The translations under genes and the position numbers were made by a program. From Fulvivirga sediminis (GTDB taxonomy: Bacteria > Bacteroidota > Bacteroidia > Cytophagales > Cyclobacteriaceae), in the NCBI RefSeq assembly GCF_016757215.1, contig NZ_JAESIY010000003.1:434001-498000 (forward strand): 64,000 nt of DNA, in the 5' to 3' direction. Shown piece after piece: positions 18,586-26,953 of this stretch. The first letter of the stretch is position 1. Each line of letters starts with the position of its first letter. The notes below the pieces were generated by a model, which worked only from the letters and a program-made list of their open reading frames with translations, was not told where the DNA came from and did not search any database.

Positions 18586-20367
18586 TTATAGAAAATTAGG
18601 CATATCTAGTTTTCTACTTATTCTATAGGCTGCATTTACTAAACCTACGTGGCTGTAAGCCTGAGGGAAATTACCCCATTGACTTCCGGTTTTAGCATCT
18701 ACATCTTCACTTAATAGTCCTAGGTGATTACTATATTTAAGTAAGTTTTCAAACGTCTCAATAGCCTCATCTATTCTACCTACGCAGGTTAGCGCTTCTA
18801 CATACCAGAAGGCACAGATTAGGAAAGTAGTTTCCGGCTCACCAAAGTCATCAGCGTGTTTATATCTATAGAACAAGCCTTCCTGAGATTTGAGATCTTT
18901 TTCAAGCTCTTCTAAGTGCTTCTTACATGCCTCAGGGTTGTCTTGTAGGTATCCCATCATGATCATTTGTAAGTTGCTGGCATCTAGGTTTTTACTTCCT
19001 ATAGCTTGAGTGTAAACGCCTCTCATTTCATCAAAGCAAGCATCGATCTTCTCTGAAGAAAGCTTAATCACTTTATCAGCTAGTGTTTTGATCTTCTCAT
19101 TATCAAACTTATCAGCTATTTTCTTTGCAGCCTTGGCTCCAGCCCAGTGGAATAAATAGGTGTAGCAATGGTACTGACTAAGCGTACGGAATTCCCATAG
19201 TCCGGCATCTGGCTCTTCCATGAGGTCTTCTATTTTTTGAAGAATATCATAAACTAGGTTCAAAGAGTCTGAGCGTTCCAGATTAATAAAGCGTTGATCT
19301 ACATATAAAGGCATCAATGAGGCTAAAATTTGCCCATATACATCATTTTGTATGTGTGTATAGGCCTGATTGCCGACCCTCACTGGGGTATTTCCTTTAT
19401 ATCCTTTTAAGTCCAGTATGTTCTCTGTAAGCTCCCCTTCACCAGTTACGCTATAAAGTGGCTGAAACCTGTTTCTGGATTTTACAGAAATATTAACAAT
19501 GTAGTTGAAGTATCTCTCTAGTTCTTCAAAGTGACCTATATTGTTAAAAGCGGTAAGTGTATAGTAAGCATCACGCATCCAGCAATACCTGTAATCCCAG
19601 TTTCTGCCGCTACCGGGTGCTTCTGGCAAACTGGTAGTACCCGCTGCTATAATAGCACCTGTATCTTCATACTGGTGGATTTTTAAAGCTAGGGCAGAGC
19701 GGTTGATTTCTTTCTGGTGAAAGTTGCTCACACTCATATTTTTAACCCATCCACGCCAGTATCTTTTAGTTTTATCTAAAAAGCTTTCGCAAGTGCTGGC
19801 AAGAGGAGCTTCTAATGGGGCTCCCCAAGTTAGAGCCATATATTTTACTTCGTTGAGTACAATGGGCCTTTCTTCTACAATGTAGGAGAGAGGAAAGTCA
19901 GTTGTTAATCGTACTTCTTTTTCAAGACCTAAGTACTCGATATGATTACTGGCCTCATACTGTGATGGTTTTAGTCTACCATAGTCACCAGTGGGCATAC
20001 ACTTTACCCTTACTCTTGGAGAGTTCTCCAGAGGCTCTACTTTACGTAAGAGCATAATGGGTTTGTAGTATCGGTCAAACTGCTGAAATCTGGGAGCAAA
20101 ATCGGTTACTCTGTACCGTCCCTGATCGCAAGTTATTTCCGTGACTAGTATATTGGTGTTTTCCAGATAATATTGATGTGTTTCTTTTATCTCGCCTTCA
20201 GGCTTAATAGAGAACTCTCCACCATTTTCATCATCCAACATGCCGCCAAATATGAAGCTACTGTCAAATCGTGGCCAGCACATCCACTCTATATTAGTGT
20301 TTTTGTGCACATGGGCTTGAAATGAACAGTTACCTATAAGGCCATAATCATATGTATGTTTTGTCAT
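18586..20367 (-). CDS. GH15 glucoamylase/trehalase-family hydrolase
   Basis: 593 aa, no signal peptide, so cytoplasmic. N-terminal beta-sandwich domain (about 1-215, starting YGLIGNC and WMCWPRFDS), then the (alpha/alpha)6 barrel (about 225-590) with SGRNWDYRYCWMRDA (253-267), GLWEFRT with the probable catalytic acid Glu392, PETTFLICAFW with the probable base Glu512, and the terminal WGNFPQAYSHVGL (564-576). GH15 includes glucoamylases, glucodextranases and true trehalases. The location as last gene of a glucokinase operon, facing a trehalose synthase, makes trehalase or a glycogen-derived oligosaccharide hydrolase the best guess. Its start overlaps the stop of the glucokinase gene by 4 nt. 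The choice of substrate remains inference. Confidence 0.88.
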   Translation of the reverse strand: MTKHTYDYGLIGNCSFQAHVHKNTNIEWMCWPRFDSSFIFGGMLDDENGGEFSIKPEGEIKETHQYYLENTNILVTEITCDQGRYRVTDFAPRFQQFDRYYKPIMLLRKVEPLENSPRVRVKCMPTGDYGRLKPSQYEASNHIEYLGLEKEVRLTTDFPLSYIVEERPIVLNEVKYMALTWGAPLEAPLASTCESFLDKTKRYWRGWVKNMSVSNFHQKEINRSALALKIHQYEDTGAIIAAGTTSLPEAPGSGRNWDYRYCWMRDAYYTLTAFNNIGHFEELERYFNYIVNISVKSRNRFQPLYSVTGEGELTENILDLKGYKGNTPVRVGNQAYTHIQNDVYGQILASLMPLYVDQRFINLERSDSLNLVYDILQKIEDLMEEPDAGLWEFRTLSQYHCYTYLFHWAGAKAAKKIADKFDNEKIKTLADKVIKLSSEKIDACFDEMRGVYTQAIGSKNLDASNLQMIMMGYLQDNPEACKKHLEELEKDLKSQEGLFYRYKHADDFGEPETTFLICAFWYVEALTCVGRIDEAIETFENLLKYSNHLGLLSEDVDAKTGSQWGNFPQAYSHVGLVNAAYRISRKLDMPNFL

Positions 20368-21341
20368 GCTTTAATTGAAGGTTTTTTGGTTAAGTATTTA
20401 GAAACCAAGCTGCTAGCTCCTAATATAGGAGCACTTTGATTTTGTAATTGCGAAGGTAAAATCTTCACTTTTCCTTTATAGATAGGCATTAGATTAGCCT
20501 CCATATGCCTGATAGTAGGCTCAAAGATCAAATCACCCGCCAAAGAGAGGCCTCCGAAAAGGAATATAGCCTCAGGGTTAGTATGTGCTACGGTATCCGC
20601 CAGCTTGGAGCCCAGGATTTTACCAGTGTATTCGTATGCCGCTTTAGCTACGATGTCACCTCTGTGGGCTGATTCTGTAATCATCTTGGTAGATAAGTCA
20701 TCAAAACTAATACCGCGCAGTTCACTGTCTTCCATGAAGTCTGCCAACAGTTTATATACTGTTCTTTTTATACCAGTAGCGGATACATAGGTTTCCAGGC
20801 ATCCTTTGCGTCCACAGCCACAGTGTCTTCCGTTAGGGTTAATGGTTACGTGGCCTAGCTCGGCAGCAAAGCCATCATAGCCATATACAAGGTCGCCATT
20901 ACAAACTATACCAGATCCTAATCCGGTACCTAGTGTAATGACAATGAAATCGTTCATGTCTTTTGCACCTCCGTAGATCATCTCACCCATGGCAGCTGCA
21001 TTAGCATCGTTAGTAACCATTACTGGCACTTTCAAAATTTCTTTCACTCGATCTACCAAAGGCACAATACCTTTCCAGGGTAGGTTAGGGGCATGCTCTA
21101 TAGTACCTCTGTAGACATTACCATTAGGAGCTCCTATACCTACAGCTAATATTTGATTATCTCCAGGCAGTTGCTCGAGACCGTTTTTTATAGCGTCAGT
21201 CAACCGTATGACAAAGTCGTTGAAGTCTGAATGTTCTTGTGTAGGAATTTTGTTTTGATATAATACTTCTCCGCTATCGGATACTATTCCATATTTGGTA
21301 TTGGTGCCACCAATATCTATGCCGACAATTACTGCATTCAT
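20364..21341 (-). CDS. ROK-family glucokinase
   Basis: 325 aa sugar kinase of the ROK family. Seen: the ATP-binding GIDIGGTNTKYG at 8-19, the catalytic segment VTNDANAAAMGE near 110-121, the GTGLGSGIV phosphate loop near 137-145, and the zinc-binding CGCGRKGCLETY motif near 174-185 with the upstream His in ELGH. No DNA-binding domain precedes the kinase, so it is an enzyme rather than a ROK repressor. It most likely phosphorylates glucose, which the overlapping downstream GH15 enzyme would release. The gene overlaps both neighbours by 4 nt (ATGA), indicating tight translational coupling. Confidence 0.9.
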   Translation of the reverse strand: MNAVIVGIDIGGTNTKYGIVSDSGEVLYQNKIPTQEHSDFNDFVIRLTDAIKNGLEQLPGDNQILAVGIGAPNGNVYRGTIEHAPNLPWKGIVPLVDRVKEILKVPVMVTNDANAAAMGEMIYGGAKDMNDFIVITLGTGLGSGIVCNGDLVYGYDGFAAELGHVTINPNGRHCGCGRKGCLETYVSATGIKRTVYKLLADFMEDSELRGISFDDLSTKMITESAHRGDIVAKAAYEYTGKILGSKLADTVAHTNPEAIFLFGGLSLAGDLIFEPTIRHMEANLMPIYKGKVKILPSQLQNQSAPILGASSLVSKYLTKKPSIKA

Positions 21342-22192
21342 TTTTGGTAATGTTTGTTTATATGATAGGAGACGAGATCGTCAATAGGTTCTTTAATTAT
21401 TTTTCCAATAGAAATTTCTTTGGATATAGCTACTTCTGATAATATGTCTTTGAATATATAAGAAATAGCACCGGTAAAATGCGTTTTTAGCTCTTTGTGT
21501 TTGGTGAAAGAGGTCACATATAAGTCCATGAAGAGAGAAAATCCTTTGTTAAGCATATTTATAACATACTCATCGGATTTATGTTCTTCAATAAACTTCA
21601 TGTAAGAGGCTAAATATACATTGGCGTAAGGTTGCATGTAAACGCTTTCTAAGATGTCATTTTTAGTGACTTTATAAGTAGCCTCAAAGGCTGTAGAAAG
21701 GTGTTTAGGTAGTTTTTTATAGAGGTATGCATTGAGTAGCTTTTTACCGAAGTATGAGCCACCGCCTTCATCACCTAGTATATAGTCAAGGGCAGGGGTT
21801 TCCTGTCTTACTATGTCACCATCGAAATAGCATGCATTGGATCCTGTACCCAAAATACATGCTATAGAAGGAACTCCTTCATAAGTAGCGAGTGCAGAGG
21901 CTACAATATCATGATTTACATAATGGTGAGCCTTAGGTAAAGCATATGATAATGCTCTTTTCACTACTGTTTGCCGGCTTTTGCTTCCGCAGCCAGCGCT
22001 GTAGATATAAACTACTTCTATTTTTTGTGCATCTATTGAAACCTGCGGTATATTTCTGATAGTTTCAGCTATTTCTTCTTCACTATGAAAGAAGGGGTTA
22101 ATACCTGAAGTACTATGCTTAAGGATCAGGCTTTCATTTTCAATGATCTGCCAGTCGCATTTAGTAGAACCGCTGATTCCAATTAGTATCAT
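21338..22192 (-). CDS. BadF/BcrA-type ATPase, N-acetylglucosamine kinase-like
   Basis: 284 aa member of the ASKHA superfamily, BadF/BadG/BcrA/BcrD branch. The phosphate-1 motif ISGSTKCDWQ is at the N-terminus, GTGSNACYFDG (phosphate 2) near 115-125, and LGDEGGGSYFGKKLL near 143-157, as in eukaryote-type N-acetylglucosamine kinases and related Bacteroidota proteins. It may phosphorylate GlcNAc or another hexosamine salvaged from cell-wall turnover; the exact sugar is not shown by sequence. It is the second gene of the pfkA operon and overlaps both neighbours by 4 nt. The frame is intact and the length normal for the family. Confidence 0.8.
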   Translation of the reverse strand: MILIGISGSTKCDWQIIENESLILKHSTSGINPFFHSEEEIAETIRNIPQVSIDAQKIEVVYIYSAGCGSKSRQTVVKRALSYALPKAHHYVNHDIVASALATYEGVPSIACILGTGSNACYFDGDIVRQETPALDYILGDEGGGSYFGKKLLNAYLYKKLPKHLSTAFEATYKVTKNDILESVYMQPYANVYLASYMKFIEEHKSDEYVINMLNKGFSLFMDLYVTSFTKHKELKTHFTGAISYIFKDILSEVAISKEISIGKIIKEPIDDLVSYHINKHYQK

Positions 22193-23172
22193 ATTGCTAG
22201 GATTTTGGCCAGCTTTACTGCTTCAGGATCAACTTCATGTCTCTTATTGTCAATCTGCTCAAAATCTATGAATACTAGTTTATTATCTTTTATGCCAATC
22301 ATAACATCTCTTTTTCCGTCTAGAAGTGCTTCTACAGCTCCTACTCCTAATCTGCCAGCTAAAACGCGATCAAAATATGAAGGGGCTCCACCTCTTTGAA
22401 GGTGTCCTAGTATAGTTACTTTTGTGTCATAGTAAGGAGCTTTCTTCTTCACTTGTTCTGCTATTTCCCATACGGTACCTTCTTGCCCACCTTCAGCTAC
22501 AACAACTAAACTAGACTTCTTGTTTTTTTCAGCTCCAGCATCAAGCTTAACTAATAGCTCGTCTACGGTCATACTATCTTCTGGCATCATAATGGCCACA
22601 GCGCCTCCGGCAATACCACTGTTTAGGGCAATATAACCGCTATGACGGCCCATAACTTCTATGAAAAATAAACGGTTGTGAGATAGTGCAGTGTCTCTTA
22701 TTTTATCTATAGCTTCTACAGCGGTATTAGTAGCCGTGTCATAACCTATAGTGTAGTCCATGCCAGGAAGGTCGTTATCGATAGTTCCAGGTAAACAAAT
22801 GGTAGGAATATCATACTCCTGACCGAAATAATGCAGACCTGTAAATGTTCCATTACCTCCAATGGCGATTAGAGCGTCAATATCTCTGGATTTAAGGTTT
22901 TCGTAAGCCTTTTTTCGGCCTTCTTTAGTTTTAAATTCCTCACTTCTCGCAGACTTTAAAATAGTACCTCCTCGTTGGATGATATTACTCACCGAGCGAG
23001 CATCGAGTTTTACAATGTCATTATCGATCATACCTTCATACCCTCGATAAACTCCAAAAATATTTTTCTTATAATAAACACATGCCCGCACTACCGCGCG
23101 AATTCCGGCGTTCATTCCAGGTGCATCCCCACCTGAAGTAAATACAGCGATATTTTTGATTTCAGTACTCAT
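22189..23172 (-). CDS. pfkA: ATP-dependent 6-phosphofructokinase
   Basis: 327 aa, normal PfkA length. Seen: FTSGGDAPGMNAGIR at the N-terminus (ATP site Gly-rich), GGNGTFTG near 103-110 (Gly before Thr, the ATP-type rather than PPi-type Asp), the catalytic PGTIDNDLPG near 127-136 with general base Asp, FIEVMGRHSGYIAL near 170-183 (fructose-6-phosphate binding), and HLQRGGAPSYFDR near 260-272. It catalyses fructose-6-phosphate to fructose-1,6-bisphosphate, the committed glycolytic step. It is first gene of a four-gene overlapping operon (pfkA, BadF-type kinase, ROK kinase, GH15) and is preceded by a well-matched promoter with a palindrome inside it. Confidence 0.95.
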   Translation of the reverse strand: MSTEIKNIAVFTSGGDAPGMNAGIRAVVRACVYYKKNIFGVYRGYEGMIDNDIVKLDARSVSNIIQRGGTILKSARSEEFKTKEGRKKAYENLKSRDIDALIAIGGNGTFTGLHYFGQEYDIPTICLPGTIDNDLPGMDYTIGYDTATNTAVEAIDKIRDTALSHNRLFFIEVMGRHSGYIALNSGIAGGAVAIMMPEDSMTVDELLVKLDAGAEKNKKSSLVVVAEGGQEGTVWEIAEQVKKKAPYYDTKVTILGHLQRGGAPSYFDRVLAGRLGVGAVEALLDGKRDVMIGIKDNKLVFIDFEQIDNKRHEVDPEAVKLAKILAI

Positions 23173-23198
23173 GAAATATTTTATATATTAGACAGAAC

Positions 23199-23229
23199 CA
23201 AAGTTAGTGTAATCGTAACACTTAGGCAA
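23199..23229 (-). promoter_or_regulatory. promoter of the pfkA operon
   Basis: On the minus strand TTG (23229-23227), a 20-nt spacer and TAACTTTG (23206-23199) match the Bacteroidota -33/-7 consensus. The predicted start is about 15-20 nt upstream of the pfkA ATG. Confidence 0.6.
23206..23222. promoter_or_regulatory. probable operator of the adjacent NUDIX-family regulator
   Basis: AGTGTAATCGTAACACT is a 17-bp near-palindrome: arms AGTGTAA and TAACACT, 6 of 7 pairs, centre TCG. It fills the spacer between the -33 and -7 boxes of the pfkA promoter and ends 14 bp before the TTG start of the divergent NUDIX/winged-helix regulator. A protein bound here would block RNA polymerase on the operon and could autoregulate. 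Confidence 0.5.
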
Positions 23230-23236
23230 TATAGAA

Positions 23237-23953
23237 TTGACTTTACAAAAATCAAATAGTTTAAATCCACATGTTTCTGTTGATTGTGTAATTTTTGGCT
23301 TTGATAAGGGCCAATTACAAGTTTTATTAATCAAAAGAGGGGGCAAAGATGAGGCTTTGGCGCTACCAGGAGACCTGATTAGAGATGATGAAAATCTGGA
23401 TGAAGCGGCCAGTCGTGTTTTATATGAACTTACTGGTTTGAGGAATATATTTCTAGAGCAGCTGCGGGCTTTTGGAGATCCTGAGCGGTTAGAAGCTAAT
23501 TCGGATATTCAATGGCTAAATAGCGTGCGAGAGGAGCCTCAGGCGAGGGTAATTACTATTGCGTATTATGCTATAGTGAAGCCGGGTAAGTTGCACCCTA
23601 AGCCCTCGTCTTTTGCTAGTGAAGTAAAATGGATGCCGGTGCTGGAGCTGCCTATGTTGGCTTTTGATCATAGTGTTATTCTATCTCAGGCTTTACATCA
23701 CTTGGCTGCCAGCCTAAAGAAGGAACCACTGCTGGCCTTTGAAATGCTACCGCGTAAATTTACGCTCAGACAAATACAGAAATTGTACGAAGAGGTGCTT
23801 AATAAGAATATTGACAAAAGGAATTTTCGTAAGAAGCTTCAGACGGCGGGCATGCTCATTCCTCTCGATGAAAAAGAGGTGGGAGTATCTCATAAGCCAG
23901 CCCGTTTTTATCAGTTTGATAAGAAGAAAATCAAAACTAAAGGCTGGCTATAA
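23237..23953 (+). CDS. NUDIX-domain transcriptional regulator (NrtR-like, winged helix)
   Basis: 238 aa. The N-terminal NUDIX fold (about 10-150) contains LPGDLIRDDENLDEAASRVLYELTGL, where the usual GX5EX7REUXEEXGU box is degenerate (Asp for the first Glu; RVLYELTG instead of REVxEExG), so it probably binds an effector without hydrolysing it. The C-terminal winged helix (about 160-230) has FTLRQIQKLYEEVL and NFRKKLQTAGML, the arrangement of NrtR/AraR-type regulators. The start is TTG: an in-frame stop lies at 23216 and no ATG occurs before the NUDIX core. The divergent operon encodes PfkA and sugar kinases, so it is probably a sugar-phosphate or nucleotide-sugar responsive regulator of that operon. 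Confidence 0.82.
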   Translation: MTLQKSNSLNPHVSVDCVIFGFDKGQLQVLLIKRGGKDEALALPGDLIRDDENLDEAASRVLYELTGLRNIFLEQLRAFGDPERLEANSDIQWLNSVREEPQARVITIAYYAIVKPGKLHPKPSSFASEVKWMPVLELPMLAFDHSVILSQALHHLAASLKKEPLLAFEMLPRKFTLRQIQKLYEEVLNKNIDKRNFRKKLQTAGMLIPLDEKEVGVSHKPARFYQFDKKKIKTKGWL

Positions 23954-23963
23954 AGCAGTTGTT

Positions 23964-24338
23964 TTAAAGCGAATTAAGCTGAGCAGATGCTTTAAATAGC
24001 AGCTCGGCAGTAGCAGGATTAGTAGCAATAGGAATATTGTGTACATCACAAATTCTCATCAGCATTTGTACATCTGGCTCATGCGGATGCTTGTCTAGTG
24101 GATCTCTGAAAAAGATTACCATATCCAGGTCATGCGTGGCAGCCATAGCCGCTATTTGTGCGTCTCCACCAATAGGGCCCGAAAGGAATTTGGTTACTTC
24201 TAAGCCAGCATTGGCTACGTGGCCACCAGTGGTGCCAGTAGCAAATAACTCTACATGTGTCAGTAGTTCTTTGTGTTTCAGTAAAAAAGCTACCATCTCT
24301 GGCTTTTTCCCGTCATGAGCGATTATCGCTATTTTCAT
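23964..24338 (-). CDS. mgsA: methylglyoxal synthase
   Basis: 124 aa, a short but complete Mgs[14 protein letters not shown] at the N-terminus, the phosphate-binding ATGTTGGHV near 33-41, [11 protein letters not shown] near 53-63 containing the catalytic Asp, and [15 protein letters not shown] near 76-90 with the active-site Asp and His. It converts dihydroxyacetone phosphate to methylglyoxal and phosphate, a glycolytic overflow valve. The position near pfkA, glucokinase and trehalose genes fits relief of sugar-phosphate stress. Convergent with the NUDIX regulator, 10 bp apart with no clear terminator between. Confidence 0.93.
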   Translation of the reverse strand: MKIAIIAHDGKKPEMVAFLLKHKELLTHVELFATGTTGGHVANAGLEVTKFLSGPIGGDAQIAAMAATHDLDMVIFFRDPLDKHPHEPDVQMLMRICDVHNIPIATNPATAELLFKASAQLNSL

Positions 24339-24413
24339 AGTATAAAAAAATTTAAAATGCTGTGAGACAAAAATATAACATTATATGAAATAGCACCGGG
24401 AATAGGCTTAAAA

Positions 24414-25796
24414 TCAATTGAAAAGTTTAACTATAGCAGATCTGCCTGCTTGTACAGTCACTTTTTTGATGGAGGTATATTTGCTGCCAGGTGCACGGTC
24501 TACCCTAAAAACTATTTTATAATTACCCGGCTGTAGAGGTACTGATATTTTGGACTTATCATGATCCAGGTCATATACCCAGTGCTGTATTCCATTCTCA
24601 TCAATTTCGTAGATGCTACCGTAGCCTGCAGCATTATTCACTATATTTAGAATACCGGGAGAAGGGAGGTTGAGGTCGGTAGTTTTACTTTGTGAAATAC
24701 TTACATTTCTAAATTTTCTTCTTGGGGTGGTGAGTACTTCAACGTCATAAGTGCCTACGAGATAGTTTTGCAAGGTATTGATATCATGAATATTTACGAT
24801 CTGATTTTTGCCTCTTTCTGTAATAATTGCTCTCACCCCATGGTGATAATAAGCAGCGTCCTCCTGAGTTATATTTAATGATCCTTGAGGGGCGTTTACC
24901 TGTATGACATTGTGCTTGCCCGGCACCAGATTCACATTACGTTTAACGGCTGGAGGAAGCGTGTTGACCACTACATCATAGGTAAGAACAGGGTCTAGCT
25001 GTACGGAGTCTGGCTTGCCGCGCCCATCAAGGTAATGAACAAAATCAAAGGCGGGCTCTCCCGTAAAGCTATTCACGAAAGTGACATTGACATTGGTTTC
25101 TTTGGGGCGTTGATTAATATCCAGAAGTTCTACACTGGCAGATGTTTTTACTAAACTAGTAGTGATGGCTTTGTTTAAGGCATATTTAAAGCTATTAACA
25201 TCCTTAGCATCATAATACTCTCCAATGCATTTAAACTGTTTTTTATATTCTTCCCCCATACCTATACCTATTATAAAAGGTCTAAGGAAGATGCCTTTTT
25301 TCTGCAGTGCCAGTGATACGGCGCAGGGGTCTCCATCGCAAGATTCAATACCATCAGTAATGATAATAATGATGTTTCGGTATCCTCCTGAATTTGGGAA
25401 GTCATTTGCCGCCTGCTCCAGTGAATAGGCAATAGGGGTAGTGCCTTTCGGATCTATCTGGTTGAGCTTATTATTTATGATATCATGATTGTTTCTAGAG
25501 AATCCGACTTCCAGCCTGGTGTCTTTACAGTTTTGACTGGAGCGGCGGTATAGATGTCCATATGCACGAAGGGCAAGTTCTAGCTTGGTGTTAGTTTTAA
25601 GGGAATCTACCAACTCTGTGAGGAGCTCTTTGGCAGCGGTTATCCTGTTAACATCTCCCCAGCCGGCCAGCATACTTCCCGAGCCATCGAGCAGGAATAG
25701 TATCCTGGTTTTTTCTGGAAGCACCTGCTGTACATCTTGTGCTTGCAGGTGGTAAATGAACAAAGACAGGAGAGAAGTTAACAGGATCTTTTTCAT
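24414..25796 (-). CDS. secreted von Willebrand factor A domain protein
   Basis: 460 aa from the ATG at 25796, preferred over one 18 nt upstream because it places a standard Lys-Lys signal peptide (about 1-19, ending LQA) at the very N-terminus. The VWA domain (about 28-205) has an intact MIDAS: LLDGSGSM (DxSxS), a Thr in KGTTPIAYSL, and TDGIESCDGDP. This is followed by PEGA/carboxypeptidase-like beta domains (about 215-460). It is a probable periplasmic or surface adhesion or scaffold protein; such VWA proteins bind partners through a divalent metal. No neighbour suggests a specific role. Confidence 0.8.
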   Translation of the reverse strand: MKKILLTSLLSLFIYHLQAQDVQQVLPEKTRILFLLDGSGSMLAGWGDVNRITAAKELLTELVDSLKTNTKLELALRAYGHLYRRSSQNCKDTRLEVGFSRNNHDIINNKLNQIDPKGTTPIAYSLEQAANDFPNSGGYRNIIIIITDGIESCDGDPCAVSLALQKKGIFLRPFIIGIGMGEEYKKQFKCIGEYYDAKDVNSFKYALNKAITTSLVKTSASVELLDINQRPKETNVNVTFVNSFTGEPAFDFVHYLDGRGKPDSVQLDPVLTYDVVVNTLPPAVKRNVNLVPGKHNVIQVNAPQGSLNITQEDAAYYHHGVRAIITERGKNQIVNIHDINTLQNYLVGTYDVEVLTTPRRKFRNVSISQSKTTDLNLPSPGILNIVNNAAGYGSIYEIDENGIQHWVYDLDHDKSKISVPLQPGNYKIVFRVDRAPGSKYTSIKKVTVQAGRSAIVKLFN

Positions 25797-25857
25797 ATAA
25801 TAAAAGCTGAGCATTAAACTGATAGAGATTATTGTAAATCTATCAATTTAATTGCTA

Positions 25858-26709
25858 TTATGACCAGGTTCCTAGCTTGCCAGCATAGAAATCATTATAT
25901 GCCTGCTCTATTTCTTCTTCGCTGTTCATCACAAAAGGACCGCGAGCTACTAATGGCTCATTAAATGGAGTGGCATGTCCAAAGAGTATTAAACTGTCCT
26001 CATCGGCTTTTATTCTGATATCTTCGCCCGTATTATCAAACTCTACCAGGTTAAAGTAGCTGACAGAAGTATTATTAACGTTTACATTTCCTCTTATTAC
26101 ATAAAAGAATACATTTCTGTCGGCAGGTGCTTTTAAGTCATATTGAGCGCCCGCTTCAAGTGAAATGGTACTTAGGAAAATATCAGTTAGCGTATCAAAT
26201 GCTCCTTTTTGTCCGTCTATAGTGCCGGCTACCAGATTGATGGTGGTTTTGCCATCCTCACTCTTTATTGCAGGTATTTTGTCTTTTTGTAAGCCGATAT
26301 AGGCCGGAGCTGTCATTTTATATTTGGCAGGTAGGTTTACCCATAGTTGAAGTATCTCCAAATCACCACCTTGTTTTAGAAATTCGTCAGATGATACCTC
26401 TGCATGTATGAGTCCACTACCTGCAGTCATCCACTGCACACCACCTTCATTGATGACACTCTCATGGCCTCCTGTATCTTTATGAGCTATATCACCTTCT
26501 ACGATGAAGGTAACGGTCTCCATTCCTCTGTGTGGATGAGGGCCAAAAGGCAGTCCATTATTGTTTTCAGGGTAAACTTGAGGCCCGTGATGATTCAAGA
26601 ATATAAAAGGATCAATTTGTTCCAGAGTGGCAGAAGGTATAGGAGATACCGTTTTAAGATCTGCTATAGGTCTGGATATCGCTTTATGTATTTTTTTAAT
26701 TGTTCTCAT
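25858..26709 (-). CDS. pirin family protein
   Basis: 283 aa bicupin of the pirin family. The N-terminal cupin metal site is complete: FGPHPHRGMETVTF with two His, then SGLIHAE with His and Glu. The C-terminal cupin is less conserved, as usual. Bacterial pirins act as quercetinases or as metabolic regulators; activity here cannot be chosen by sequence. The upstream region has a TATATTTG -7 box (minus strand, 26740-26733) immediately followed by a perfect 24-bp palindrome, so the gene is probably under a dedicated repressor. Monocistronic, with the VWA gene downstream after 60 bp. Confidence 0.88.
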   Translation of the reverse strand: MRTIKKIHKAISRPIADLKTVSPIPSATLEQIDPFIFLNHHGPQVYPENNNGLPFGPHPHRGMETVTFIVEGDIAHKDTGGHESVINEGGVQWMTAGSGLIHAEVSSDEFLKQGGDLEILQLWVNLPAKYKMTAPAYIGLQKDKIPAIKSEDGKTTINLVAGTIDGQKGAFDTLTDIFLSTISLEAGAQYDLKAPADRNVFFYVIRGNVNVNNTSVSYFNLVEFDNTGEDIRIKADEDSLILFGHATPFNEPLVARGPFVMNSEEEIEQAYNDFYAGKLGTWS

Positions 26710-26741
26710 TGCTAATTACTAAAGTGTTTGTCCAAATATAC

Positions 26742-26765
26742 AACTTAATGTTTAAACATTAAGTT
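26742..26765. promoter_or_regulatory. perfect 24-bp palindrome upstream of pirin (operator)
   Basis: The half-site AACTTAATGTTT is followed directly by its exact reverse complement. It abuts the CAAATATA complement of a -7 box (26733-26740) and covers where the -33 element would be. The perfect symmetry and the position indicate a dimeric regulator site; no regulator gene is adjacent. Confidence 0.6.
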
Positions 26766-26953
26766 CATACTTCCTTAATCTAATTACAAAAAAGCCTTAG
26801 CTCATGTTCTAATCTCAATGGATAAATTTTGGTTTTCCAACTAGCACAATTCTATTGTCTTTATAAACATTTAAAGAATAAAGGAATTAATTGATACCGT
26901 GAAGATGCCTTTAAATAGGAGGTTATTATATTTACCTCATAACGAAGAAAAAA

